Positions 17,461 to 25,756 of a stretch of 64,000 nt of DNA are shown piece by piece. Each line of letters begins with the position of its first letter. Within the stretch, counting starts at the first letter, position 1. The stretch comes from Chloroflexota bacterium (GTDB lineage: Bacteria > Chloroflexota > Anaerolineae > UBA1429), in NCBI GenBank assembly GCA_019873625.1, contig JAIOAW010000008.1:1-64000 (forward strand), given 5' to 3'. The notes under the pieces were generated by a model. That model was given only the letters and a program-made list of their open reading frames with translations, did no database searches and was not told the origin of the DNA. The position numbers were made by a program, and so were the translations under genes.

Positions 17461-18488
17461 AGGGGGGGCGCATCCTTTTGGGCCACGGGAGCGGCGGCAC
17501 CCTAGGGCACGAACTCGTGCGCGACCTTTTTTTGCGCCATTTTCAGGACCCCGCCCTGGCCCGCCTGGAAGATGCCTCGGACATCTCCTTGGCCGATGAG
17601 GCAGGCCGCCTGGAGGGGCAGGTGGTGCTCACCACCGATTCGTACGTCGTCAAGCCGCGCTTTTTCCCCGGCGGAGACATCGGCCGGCTGGCCGTGTGCG
17701 GCACGGTGAACGATTTGGCTATGCGCGGGGCGCGCCCCTTGTACCTCACGGCGGGGTTCATCCTCGAGGAGGGCCTGCCCTTGGCCGATTTGGAGCGCGC
17801 CGTGCGCTCGATGGCTGAGGCGGCCCGCGAGGCCGGCGTGCGCATCGTGGCGGGCGATACCAAGGTAGTGGAGCATGGCGGGGCCGACGGCCTATTCATC
17901 AACACGGCGGGCGTGGGCCTGGTGCCGCCGGGCGTGCATATCCACGGTGCGGGCGCGCGGCCGGGAGATGCCATCCTTGTGAGCGGCGCCGTGGGCGACC
18001 ACGGCCTGACCATTATGACCCACCGCGAGGGCCTGGCCTTCGAGAGCACCCTGGAGAGCGACTGCGCCCCGCTCAACGGCCTGGTGGAGGCCCTCCTCGC
18101 CGCCGTGGGGCCGGCCCTACATACCCTGCGCGACCCCACGCGGGGTGGCCTGGCCACTACCCTATGCGAAATCGCCGAGCAATCGGGCGTGGGGATGGTG
18201 GTGGACGAACTCTCCATCCCCATCCATGACGCCGTGCGGGCGGCGAGCGAACTCCTCGGGCTGGACCCGCTCTACGTGGCCAACGAGGGGAAACTGGTGG
18301 CCATCGTCGCAGGCCCTTATGCCGAGGCGGCGCTTGCGGCGATGCGGGCGCACCCCTTGGGCCGCGAGGCAGCCCTGATCGGGCGGGTCGTCTCCGAGCA
18401 CGCCGGCACGGTGGCCTTGCGCACCCTTTTGGGCACCCACCGCATTTTGGATATGCTTGCGGGCGAGCAATTGCCGCGCATTTGCTAA
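17457..18488 (+). CDS. hypE: Hydrogenase maturation dehydratase HypE
   Basis: 343 residues from the ATG that overlaps the hypD stop. ILLGHGSGGTLGHELV at the N-terminus and the ATP-binding segments LTTDSYVVKPRFFPGGDIG and GDTKVV follow the AIRS/PurM fold. The protein ends in PRIC, the C-terminal Cys that HypF carbamoylates and that HypE then dehydrates to a thiocyanate using ATP. Complete. No hydrogenase large or small subunit or maturation protease lies within the window, so the target enzyme is encoded elsewhere. Confidence 0.95.
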   Translation: MKGGRILLGHGSGGTLGHELVRDLFLRHFQDPALARLEDASDISLADEAGRLEGQVVLTTDSYVVKPRFFPGGDIGRLAVCGTVNDLAMRGARPLYLTAGFILEEGLPLADLERAVRSMAEAAREAGVRIVAGDTKVVEHGGADGLFINTAGVGLVPPGVHIHGAGARPGDAILVSGAVGDHGLTIMTHREGLAFESTLESDCAPLNGLVEALLAAVGPALHTLRDPTRGGLATTLCEIAEQSGVGMVVDELSIPIHDAVRAASELLGLDPLYVANEGKLVAIVAGPYAEAALAAMRAHPLGREAALIGRVVSEHAGTVALRTLLGTHRILDMLAGEQLPRIC

Positions 18489-18509
18489 GATACCGAGCAA
18501 AGGGGAGAT

Positions 18510-19718
18510 ATGGAGCGGGATACGAAACGCGTCCTTTTAGGTGAGGCCCTAGGCCACGCCTTACACGACTCTTGGTATGGCGTGGCCCCGGTGCTCCTTG
18601 CGGCGCTGAGCGCCCAGATGGCCCTCAATAATGCGGATATCGCCTTGGCCATCCTTCTCTATCAAATCGTCTCGTCCATTACTCAGCCCTTCTTTGGCCG
18701 CTTTTCCGAGCGTTTCGGCGGGCGCCCCTTTGCCGTCGGCTCCATCGTGTGGACGACGGCGATGTTCTCCATCGTCCTCTTTACGAATTCGAAACTCGTC
18801 CTGATGGGCTGCATCGCTGCGGCGGGGTTGGGGTCAGGCGCGTGGCACCCGCAGGGCACGGTGAACTCTACAGTGGCGGGCGGCCGGCGCTGGGGGGCGA
18901 CGGCGGCCTCCATCTTTTTCTTCGGGGGCACGCTGGGCACCTCGCTTTTGGGTGCGGCCTTGGGAGGGTTTCTGATTGATGCCTTCGGGCGGCAATCTCT
19001 CCTGGGCCTTTCGGCGCTGACCATCCTCCTCGCCCTCACCATCGTGCGCTCCACCGTGCCCCGCACCCTCGCCGTGCAGGATGAGGCACATATCCGCGAG
19101 CAGGCCGCCGCGAGCGGCGGGAGCGACCGGCTCTTTTGGGTTATGGTCGCCGTGCTCCTAGTGGGGGTAGCCCTGCGGTCGCTCGTGCAGTTCACGCTGA
19201 ACACCTTTGTGCCCAAATACCAGCAGGATATGGGCGTCTCGCCCACGGTGTACGGGGGGCTGATGTCCGCCTTCCTGTTCGGCAATGCCATCGGCGGCGT
19301 CATCGGCTCTTATGCGGCGGATCATATCGGCATCCGCCGCATCCTCCTGGCCTCGCTCATCTTGGGGGGCCTGTGCTTTTACGGCTTCCTCATCGCGCAG
19401 GGGATATGGAGTTACCTCCTCTTTGCGCTAGGGGGGATTTTCTTCGGCCCTTCGCATACGCTGTTCCTCGTCTCCGGGCAAAGGCGCTTCCCTCAGCGGA
19501 TGGCGACCGTCTCGGGCCTTTTGCTCGGGTTCATCTTTGTGAGCGGCGCAGGCGGGGCGTGGATCTTGGGGTTGGTGGCCGACCGCATCGGCCTGGCCAG
19601 GGTTTTGGCCGTGGTGCCCTGGGCGATGCTGGGCGCGGCCATTGCCGCCTTTATCTCCGTGCCTCAACAAGCGCCTGCCCCTGCCGTTCGTGAATCGGCC
19701 GAGGTGCAGGCCCGCTAA
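18510..19718 (+). CDS. Major facilitator superfamily transporter
   Basis: 402 residues with about 12 hydrophobic helices. The N-terminal HALHDSWYGVAPVLLAAL and WHPQGTVNSTVAGGRRWG segments resemble the fosmidomycin-resistance (Fsr) branch of MFS, which exports small molecules by proton antiport. It starts 22 bases after hypE behind AAAGGGGAGAT and is followed 18 bases later by larC, so it sits inside a nickel-enzyme operon. Whether it moves a metal, a metal chelate or an unrelated compound cannot be told; no metal-binding motif stands out. Confidence 0.85.
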   Translation: MERDTKRVLLGEALGHALHDSWYGVAPVLLAALSAQMALNNADIALAILLYQIVSSITQPFFGRFSERFGGRPFAVGSIVWTTAMFSIVLFTNSKLVLMGCIAAAGLGSGAWHPQGTVNSTVAGGRRWGATAASIFFFGGTLGTSLLGAALGGFLIDAFGRQSLLGLSALTILLALTIVRSTVPRTLAVQDEAHIREQAAASGGSDRLFWVMVAVLLVGVALRSLVQFTLNTFVPKYQQDMGVSPTVYGGLMSAFLFGNAIGGVIGSYAADHIGIRRILLASLILGGLCFYGFLIAQGIWSYLLFALGGIFFGPSHTLFLVSGQRRFPQRMATVSGLLLGFIFVSGAGGAWILGLVADRIGLARVLAVVPWAMLGAAIAAFISVPQQAPAPAVRESAEVQAR

Positions 19719-19736
19719 AAAGGAAAGGGAATTTCG

Positions 19737-20567
19737 ATGACCCACCGCATAGCCTATTTCGACTGCTTTTCCGGCGCGAGCGGCGATATGCTCGTGGGCG
19801 CTTTGCTCGATGCCGGCCTCCCCTTCGAGGCCTTGCAGGAGGATATCGCCCGGCTCGGCCTGGGGGCCGTGCGGCTCGCCTGCACGCGCCAGGTGCGCCG
19901 GGGCATCTCGGGCGTCAAGTTCGATGTGCTCGATGAAGGCCAAGACCGCCCGGCGCGCAACCTCCAAGCCGTGGAGGAGATCATCGGCCGGGCTGACTTG
20001 CCCGAACCCGTGCGCGAGATGAGCCTGAAGGTCTTTCGCCGCCTGGCCGAGGCCGAGGCCCGCGTGCACGGCACCACGGTGGAGCACGTGCACTTTCATG
20101 AGGTGGGCGCGGTGGATTCGTTGGTGGATATCGTGGGGTTCTGCGCCGGCCTCTACCGCCTGGAGATCGCTCATCTATACGCCTCGCCCCTCCCCACGGG
20201 GGGTGGCAAGGTGCGCACCGAGCACGGCCTTTTGCCCGTGCCCGCGCCGGCTACACTTGCCCTGCTGGCGGAGGCCCAGGCGCCCCTCGTCCCCTTGGAG
20301 GTGCAGGGGGAGTTGGTGACGCCCACCGGCGCGGCGCTCCTCACCACGCTCGCTACCTTCCGCCAACCGGCGATGCGCGTGCAGGCTGTGGGGTATGGCT
20401 TTGGCACCAAGGAGTTCGACTGGCCTAACGCCGTGCGCGTCTGGATCGGCGAGGAGATGGCAGCGAGCGCGCCTGCCCCCCACGAGCACGCCTATGAGCA
20501 CGAGCACCCCCACGCCCATAAGCACGACCACCCTTATGAGCACGAACACAGAGAGGATCCCGCCTGA
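19737..20567 (+). CDS. larC: LarC N-terminal (LarC1-type) nickel-insertion protein with His-rich tail
   Basis: 276 residues. The start RIAYFDCFSGASGDMLVGAL and EHVHFHEVGAVDSLVDIVG, PLPTGGGKVRTEHGLLPVPAPAT are LarC signatures. LarC inserts nickel into the pincer cofactor of lactate racemase; full proteins have about 390-430 residues, with a CTP-binding LarC2 domain after a His-rich linker. Here the chain ends right after a tail with ten His in residues 249-271, and no LarC2 sequence follows in any frame. It may be a nickel store or carrier for the hyp pathway rather than a cofactor synthase; larA, larB and larE are not in the window. Its end overlaps the next gene by 32 bases. Confidence 0.88.
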   Translation: MTHRIAYFDCFSGASGDMLVGALLDAGLPFEALQEDIARLGLGAVRLACTRQVRRGISGVKFDVLDEGQDRPARNLQAVEEIIGRADLPEPVREMSLKVFRRLAEAEARVHGTTVEHVHFHEVGAVDSLVDIVGFCAGLYRLEIAHLYASPLPTGGGKVRTEHGLLPVPAPATLALLAEAQAPLVPLEVQGELVTPTGAALLTTLATFRQPAMRVQAVGYGFGTKEFDWPNAVRVWIGEEMAASAPAPHEHAYEHEHPHAHKHDHPYEHEHREDPA

Positions 20568-21726
20568 GGCGCCTCCTATACGTATCGCCCTGCTCGAGCC
20601 GTATGATACCGGGTCGCATGGCGCTTGGCTGCGCGGCTACGCCCGCTTCAGCCGGCATCGCGTTATCCCCCTCACGCTCAAGGGGCAGTTTTGGAAGTGG
20701 CGTATGCACGGCGGGGCCGTGACCCTGGCCCGGATGTACCGCGAACGGTTTCTGCACGGGCCGCAGCCCGATGTGCTCCTCGCCACGGATATGCTTGACG
20801 TAACCACCTTTCTCGCCCTCACGCGCGACCTCACACACGGCCTGCCTGTGGCGCTCTATATGCACGAAAATCAACTCACCTATCCCCCCAGGCCGGGCGA
20901 AAAACGCGATTTGCATTACGGCTTTATCAACTATGCTTCGATGCTCGCCTCGGATCGCATCCTCTTCAACTCGCGCTACCATCTGGAGGCCTGGTTTGAG
21001 GAACTGCCTCGCCTCCTCAAACACTTTCCGGATTACAACGAACTCCACACGGTGGGCGAACTCCGCGCGCGCAGCCGCGTGCTCCCTTTGGGCCTCGACC
21101 TCGACGCGTTGGATGCCTATCGCGTGGCAAGGGGGCCTGGCCCTTTGCTCATTCTCTGGAACCACCGTTGGGAGTACGACAAGGCGCCGGAGGTCTTTTT
21201 CGAAGCGCTCTATGCCTTGCAGGCCAAGGGGGTGCCCTTCCACGTGGCGCTCTTGGGGGAGCGGTTTGTGCGCGTGCCGCCCGCCTTTGAGGAGGTTCGC
21301 CAGCGCCTGGGAGAACGGGTTGTGCAGTTTGGCTATGTGGAATCTTTTGCGGAATATGCCCGCTGGCTGTGGCGGGCCGATGTGGTGGTGAGCACGGCCA
21401 TCCAGGATTTTTTTGGCGCGGCGGTGGTGGAGGCGATGTATTGCGATACGGTGCCCATCTTGCCGAACCGCTTGGCCTACCCGCAGTTTATCCCCGAGGG
21501 CTGGCGGGAAGTTTGCCTGTATGAGGACCTCGATGGCCTGATGGAGCGCCTGGAGCGCGCCGCGCGGGACGTGCCCTGGTGCCGGAGCCTATCCTTCCGC
21601 GAGGCCGTGGCGCCCTACGCCTGGAGCCGCCTGGCGCCGGAGTATGACGCGGTTTTTGCGGCACTCGCCCAGGGCCGTCAAGATGCGGGAAGGGCCTATG
21701 ATCCCGCCCCATCACGAGGGCCTTAG
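20536..21726 (+). CDS. tRNA-queuosine mannosyltransferase-like glycosyltransferase (DUF3524 family)
   Basis: 396 residues from the ATG inside the larC tail; a start further upstream would only add residues read from the His codons in another frame. ALLEPYDTGSHGAWLRGYA, FWKWRMHGGAVTLA and YMHENQLTYP followed by ERDxxYG-like KRDLHYGFINYASMLASD match the DUF3524 N-domain of human GTDC1 (QTMAN), which mannosylates queuosine in tRNA-Asp. A GT-B C-terminal domain follows (ILWNHRWEYDKAPEVFFEAL, STAIQDFFGAAVVEAMYCDT). The bacterial substrate is inferred by homology; no queuosine genes are adjacent. Confidence 0.85.
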   Translation: MSTNTERIPPEAPPIRIALLEPYDTGSHGAWLRGYARFSRHRVIPLTLKGQFWKWRMHGGAVTLARMYRERFLHGPQPDVLLATDMLDVTTFLALTRDLTHGLPVALYMHENQLTYPPRPGEKRDLHYGFINYASMLASDRILFNSRYHLEAWFEELPRLLKHFPDYNELHTVGELRARSRVLPLGLDLDALDAYRVARGPGPLLILWNHRWEYDKAPEVFFEALYALQAKGVPFHVALLGERFVRVPPAFEEVRQRLGERVVQFGYVESFAEYARWLWRADVVVSTAIQDFFGAAVVEAMYCDTVPILPNRLAYPQFIPEGWREVCLYEDLDGLMERLERAARDVPWCRSLSFREAVAPYAWSRLAPEYDAVFAALAQGRQDAGRAYDPAPSRGP

Positions 21727-21752
21727 GGGGCGCAAGGCCCCTGCTTTATGAA

Positions 21753-21785
21753 ACCCTCCCGCAAGTTCCGAACCTGCGGGAGGGT
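21753..21785. repeat. Type B palindrome, possible terminator of the hyp-lar run
   Basis: ACCCTCCCGCA (21753-21763) pairs with TGCGGGAGGGT (21775-21785). It stands 27 bases after the glycosyltransferase stop, like the copy after AOR, and may mark the 3' end of the operon. Confidence 0.65.
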
Positions 21786-21801
21786 AAAGAACACGCGGCA
21801 A

Positions 21802-21830
21802 TTGACATAGGCCCCCAAAACGGCTAGTAT
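21802..21830 (+). promoter_or_regulatory. Promoter of the sugar isomerase gene
   Basis: TTGACA (21802-21807), 17 bases, TAGTAT (21825-21830), 40 bases ahead of the next ATG. A consensus -35 and ideal spacing make this a strong sigma70-type candidate. Confidence 0.7.
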
Positions 21831-21870
21831 GCGCTCATCGAGATGCTTCGATTCAGAAAGGGGTCGAGAG

Positions 21871-22629
21871 ATGGCAAAGGTTCCTGTGGCGTTGCAGTTG
21901 TACACGGTGCGCGATGAGACGGCCAAAGATTTCGCTGGCACGGTGCGCAAGGTGGCCCAGGTGGGCTATGCCGGCGTGGAGTTCGCCGGCACGGGCGGCC
22001 TCTCGGTGGAGGCGATGCGCGAACTCTTGGAAGAGACGGGCCTGCAAGCGGCCGGGGCGCATGTGGGCCTGAACCTCTTTCAGGAGGATCTCGACGGACA
22101 GTTGGCCTATTACAAGGCCCTGGGCAGCCGCTTCATCGGCGTGCCCTACCTGCCCCGCGAGATGCACAACCCGGCCGGTTTTCGGCAGGCCGCCGCGCTG
22201 ATGAACCGCTTCGGCGCCGAGGCCAAGGCCGCCGGCCTGACGCTTTATTACCACAACCACGCCTTCGAGTTCGAAACGGTGGAGGGCGAGCGCGGTTGGG
22301 ATATCCTCGTGGCCGAACTCGACCCCTCCCTCGTGCAGTTTGAGATAGATTGCTACTGGGCGCATTACGCCGGGGTAGATCCAGCCGGCCTCATCCGCGG
22401 CCTAGCGGGGCGCTTCCCGCTCATCCACCTCAAGGATATGACGGGCCAGGGCGAGAACCGCACCTTTGCCGAGGTGGGCGAGGGCGTGATAGATTGGCAG
22501 CCCATTTTCGCCGCGAGCGAGGCCCAAGGCGCCCAGTGGTACGTGGTGGAGCAGGATCGCTGCGCGCGCCCCAGCCTAGAAAGCGCCGCGCTCAGCCTGG
22601 CGAACCTGCGCAAGTGGGGCAAGGCCTAA
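21871..22629 (+). CDS. Sugar phosphate isomerase/epimerase (xylose isomerase-like TIM barrel)
   Basis: 252 residues from MAKVPVALQLYTVRDE behind AGAAAGGGGTCGAGAG. The QLYTVRD start, GYAGVEFAGTGG, YYHNHAFEFE (near residue 128), FEIDCYWAHYAGVDP and LIHLKDM are typical of the AP_endonuc_2/xylose isomerase-like family, with His, Glu and Asp metal ligands in place. Members isomerise or epimerise sugars, inosose or keto sugars; the substrate is unknown. It has its own promoter and is closed by a strong hairpin, so it looks monocistronic. Confidence 0.87.
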   Translation: MAKVPVALQLYTVRDETAKDFAGTVRKVAQVGYAGVEFAGTGGLSVEAMRELLEETGLQAAGAHVGLNLFQEDLDGQLAYYKALGSRFIGVPYLPREMHNPAGFRQAAALMNRFGAEAKAAGLTLYYHNHAFEFETVEGERGWDILVAELDPSLVQFEIDCYWAHYAGVDPAGLIRGLAGRFPLIHLKDMTGQGENRTFAEVGEGVIDWQPIFAASEAQGAQWYVVEQDRCARPSLESAALSLANLRKWGKA

Positions 22630-22662
22630 GGGCATTCCCTTTTTGCGCTCGATGAACGAGCG

Positions 22663-22699
22663 GCACGATCCGGAGAGGCGAGGCGTCTCCGGATCGTGC
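22663..22699 (+). terminator. Strong hairpin terminator
   Basis: GCACGATCCGGAGA (22663-22676) pairs perfectly with TCTCCGGATCGTGC (22686-22699) around a 9-base loop, 33 bases after the isomerase stop, followed by a T-containing stretch TCTATATCACCTTC. It separates the isomerase from the aconitase gene. Confidence 0.75.
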
Positions 22700-22732
22700 T
22701 CTATATCACCTTCTATGTGGAGTAAGCACGGT

Positions 22733-24658
22733 ATGGGCGAGACGATAACGCACAAGATCATCCGCGAGCATCTCGTCTTTGGCGAGATGAAGCCGGGCCG
22801 AGAGATCGGCCTGCGCATTGACCAGACCCTCACGCAAGATGCCACGGGGACGATGACCTATCTCCAGTTCGAGGCGATGGGCCGCGACCGCGTGCGCACC
22901 GAACTCTCGGTGAGTTATGTGGACCACAATATGCTCCAGACGGACTTTCGCAACGCGGATGATCACCGCTATTTGCAGACGGTGGCAGCCCGCTATGGCC
23001 TCTACTTCTCGCGGCCGGGGAACGGCATCTGCCACCAGGTGCACCTGGAGCGCTTTGGCGTGCCCGGCAAGACGCTCCTCGGCTCCGATAGCCACACGCC
23101 CACCGCTGGGGGCTTGGGGATGCTCGGCATCGGCGCGGGCGGGCTGGATGTGGCCGTCGCTATGGCCGGCGCGCCCTTTTATGTAACAATGCCGAGGGTC
23201 GTCTTGGTCTACCTCGAGGGGCGGCTGGGGCCGTGGGTCTCGGCCAAAGACGTCATCTTGGAACTGCTCCGCCGCCTCACCGTCAAAGGGGGCGTGGGGA
23301 AAGTGTTCGAATACGGCGGGCCGGGCGTCGAGACGTTGAACGTGCCCCAACGGGCCACCATCACGAATATGGGCGCGGAACTCGGCGCTACCTCGTCTAT
23401 CTTCCCCAGCGATGAGCGCACCCGCGAATTCCTGGCCGCCCAAAACCGCGCCGGAGCCTGGCGCCCCTTGGCCGCCGACCCCGACGCCGAATACGACGAG
23501 GTTATCACGATAGACCTCTCGGCGCTTGAGCCGCTCATCGCCTGCCCACACAGCCCAGATCGCGTAGTCCCCGTGCGCGAGGTGGCCGGCCGGCCCCTCG
23601 ACCAGGTGTGCATCGGCAGTTGCACGAATTCCTCCGTGGCCGATTTGGAAGTGGTGGCTGCCATCTTGCGGGGGAAGACGGTGCATCCCCGCGTCTCGCT
23701 CACCATCAGCCCTGGCAGTAAACAAGCCCTGACGATGATCGCCCAGAGCGGGGCGTTGGCGGCGCTCGTGGCCGCCGGCGCGCGCATCTTGGAGGCGGGG
23801 TGCGGCCCCTGCATCGGTATGGGGCAGGCCCCCGTGAGCGGCGGCGCGTCGCTGCGCTCCTTCAACCGCAACTTTCAAGGGCGCAGCGGCACGGAGGATG
23901 CCCAACTCTACCTCGCCAGCGCCGAGGTATGCGCCGCGAGCGCCTTGGCGGGCGCCATCACCGACCCGCGCGACCTGGGCGCCCCGCCCCAGGTCGCCCT
24001 GCCGCGCTCCTTCGTGGTGGATGATAATATGATCATCCCGCCGCCGGCGGATGGCCGAAACATCGAGATCGTCCGTGGGCCGAACATCAAGCCGCTGCCG
24101 ACGCGCGGCCCGCTGGAGGATGTCATCGAGGGCGAACTCCTCCTCGTCGCGGGGGATCACATCACGACGGATCACATTATGCCCGCCGGCGCGGAGATCT
24201 TGCCCTACCGGTCGAACATCCCGGCGCTCAGCAACTATGCCTTCACGCGGCTTGACCCCACCTTCCCCGAACGGGCACGGCGGGCCGGAAAGGGGTTCGT
24301 CATCGGTGGAGAGAACTATGGCCAGGGTTCCAGCCGAGAGCACGCCGCGCTCGTGCCGATGTACTTGGGCGTGCAGGCCGTGCTCGTCAAGAGTTTTGCG
24401 CGCATTCACCGCGCGAATCTGGTCAATGTAGGCATCTTGCCGCTCACCTTCCAAAATCCGGCCGACTATGCGCGCTTCCGCCAAGGAGATCGCCTGCGCT
24501 TGGAGGATGTGCGCCGCGCCCTCCAAGCGGGGGAACCGCTGAGGGTGATCAACCTCACCCAAGGGTTCGAGTGCCTGGCCGTGGCCGGCCTTTCGCCGCG
24601 CGAGGTGGAGGTCCTTTTGGCCGGCGGGATGCTCAACTATATCAAACAGCAAGCCTAA
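22733..24658 (+). CDS. acn: Aconitate hydratase
   Basis: 641 residues from the ATG that follows GGAGTAAGCACGGT; an ATG 18 bases earlier is possible. [21 protein letters not shown] (near residue 118), IGSCTNSS and [10 protein letters not shown] hold the three [4Fe-4S] cysteines, and the C-terminal swivel domain has [14 protein letters not shown] near residue 524. This is the monofunctional mitochondrial-type aconitase that isomerises citrate to isocitrate. It is followed 22 bases later by isocitrate dehydrogenase, giving two consecutive citric-acid-cycle steps in one unit; citrate synthase is not adjacent. Confidence 0.94.
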   Translation: MGETITHKIIREHLVFGEMKPGREIGLRIDQTLTQDATGTMTYLQFEAMGRDRVRTELSVSYVDHNMLQTDFRNADDHRYLQTVAARYGLYFSRPGNGICHQVHLERFGVPGKTLLGSDSHTPTAGGLGMLGIGAGGLDVAVAMAGAPFYVTMPRVVLVYLEGRLGPWVSAKDVILELLRRLTVKGGVGKVFEYGGPGVETLNVPQRATITNMGAELGATSSIFPSDERTREFLAAQNRAGAWRPLAADPDAEYDEVITIDLSALEPLIACPHSPDRVVPVREVAGRPLDQVCIGSCTNSSVADLEVVAAILRGKTVHPRVSLTISPGSKQALTMIAQSGALAALVAAGARILEAGCGPCIGMGQAPVSGGASLRSFNRNFQGRSGTEDAQLYLASAEVCAASALAGAITDPRDLGAPPQVALPRSFVVDDNMIIPPPADGRNIEIVRGPNIKPLPTRGPLEDVIEGELLLVAGDHITTDHIMPAGAEILPYRSNIPALSNYAFTRLDPTFPERARRAGKGFVIGGENYGQGSSREHAALVPMYLGVQAVLVKSFARIHRANLVNVGILPLTFQNPADYARFRQGDRLRLEDVRRALQAGEPLRVINLTQGFECLAVAGLSPREVEVLLAGGMLNYIKQQA

Positions 24659-24680
24659 CCGAGGGAGGGATTACGCACTT

Positions 24681-25700
24681 ATGGCTCACACCGTTACGCT
24701 CATCCCGGGCGATGGCATTGGCCCGGAGGTTACCCAGGCGATGTGCCGCGTGGTGGAGGCCACCGGCGTCCAAATCGAGTGGGAAGTGCACGAGGCCGGC
24801 GAGCCGGCCATCGCCCGCTACGGCACCCCCCTGCCGGAGCACGTGCTGGAATCCATCCGCCGCAACAAGGTGGGCCTCAAAGGCCCCATCACCACGCCCA
24901 TCGGCAAGGGGTTTCGCAGTGTCAATGTGGGGCTAAGGCAGGCGCTGAACCTTTATGCCAATTTGCGCCCCTGCAAGACGATCCCCGGCGTACCCTCGCG
25001 CTATGAGAATGTGGATCTCGTAGTGGTGCGCGAAAACACCGAGGGGATGTATGTGGGCATCGAGCATGAGGTCATCCCCAACGAGGCGGCTGAGGCCGTG
25101 CGCATCATCACGCGGCGTGCCTCGGAGCGCATTGTGCGGTTTGCCTTCGACTATGCCCGCGCCCATGGCCGCAAACTGGTAACCGCCGTGCACAAAGGGA
25201 ACATCTTGAAGATCACGGACGGCCTCTTTTTGCGCTGCGCCCAAGAGGTGGCCGCCCAATACCCCGATATCGCCTATAACGAGCGCATCGTAGATAACCT
25301 TTGTATGCAGTTGGTGCAGCGCCCGCACGAGTATGACGTGCTCGTCCTCACGAACCTTTTTGGCGATATCGTGAGCGACCTCTGCTGCGGTCTGGTGGGG
25401 GGCCTGGGCGTGGCGCCGGGGGCGAACATCGGCGATGGCGTGGCTGTGTTCGAGCCGGTGCACGGCTCAGCGCCCAAATACGCCGGGCAGAACAAGGTCA
25501 ACCCCACGGCAATGATCCGCTCGGCGGCGATGATGCTCGAATACATCGGCGAGGTGGAGGCCGCCCGCCGCATCGAGGCCGCCGTAGAGAAGGTCATCGC
25601 CGCCGGCGAAAAGGTAACCTATGATCTCAAACCCTCGCGCGATGACCCCACGGCCGTGGGCACCCAAGAGATGGCCGAGGCCATCATCGCGGCCTTGTAG
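24681..25700 (+). CDS. icd: Isocitrate dehydrogenase, NAD-type
   Basis: 339 residues of the beta-decarboxylating dehydrogenase family. [10 protein letters not shown] at the start, [17 protein letters not shown] near residue 108, [20 protein letters not shown] near residue 226 and [21 protein letters not shown] near residue 256 identify the family; its short length and position after aconitase favour isocitrate dehydrogenase over 3-isopropylmalate dehydrogenase. It converts isocitrate to 2-oxoglutarate and CO2. The coenzyme is probably NAD but the determining residues were not modelled. A GAGGGAGGG site precedes the ATG. Confidence 0.9.
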   Translation: MAHTVTLIPGDGIGPEVTQAMCRVVEATGVQIEWEVHEAGEPAIARYGTPLPEHVLESIRRNKVGLKGPITTPIGKGFRSVNVGLRQALNLYANLRPCKTIPGVPSRYENVDLVVVRENTEGMYVGIEHEVIPNEAAEAVRIITRRASERIVRFAFDYARAHGRKLVTAVHKGNILKITDGLFLRCAQEVAAQYPDIAYNERIVDNLCMQLVQRPHEYDVLVLTNLFGDIVSDLCCGLVGGLGVAPGANIGDGVAVFEPVHGSAPKYAGQNKVNPTAMIRSAAMMLEYIGEVEAARRIEAAVEKVIAAGEKVTYDLKPSRDDPTAVGTQEMAEAIIAAL

Positions 25701-25722
25701 GCCTTAAGAGAGGCCTCGTCAC

Positions 25723-25746
25723 GGGGGAGCCGGCTACGGCTCCCCC
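25723..25746. terminator. Bidirectional hairpin between convergent genes
   Basis: GGGGGAGCCG (25723-25732) pairs with CGGCTCCCCC (25737-25746) around GCTA, midway between the ends of icd and the convergent sulfatase gene. No clear T-run on either side. Confidence 0.65.
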
Positions 25747-25756
25747 TCCGCGTCGT

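Noticed and set aside
20395-20535. Upstream extension of the mannosyltransferase-like reading frame (about 47 codons of Ser/Thr/Pro-rich sequence).
   Set aside because: It is the His-codon tract of larC read in another frame and has no start-site or family support; the protein family begins after ATG 20536.
20540-20600. Programmed frameshift joining LarC1 to a LarC2 domain as in Lactobacillus.
   Set aside because: The frame entered would be the glycosyltransferase, and no LarC2-like sequence is found downstream in any frame.
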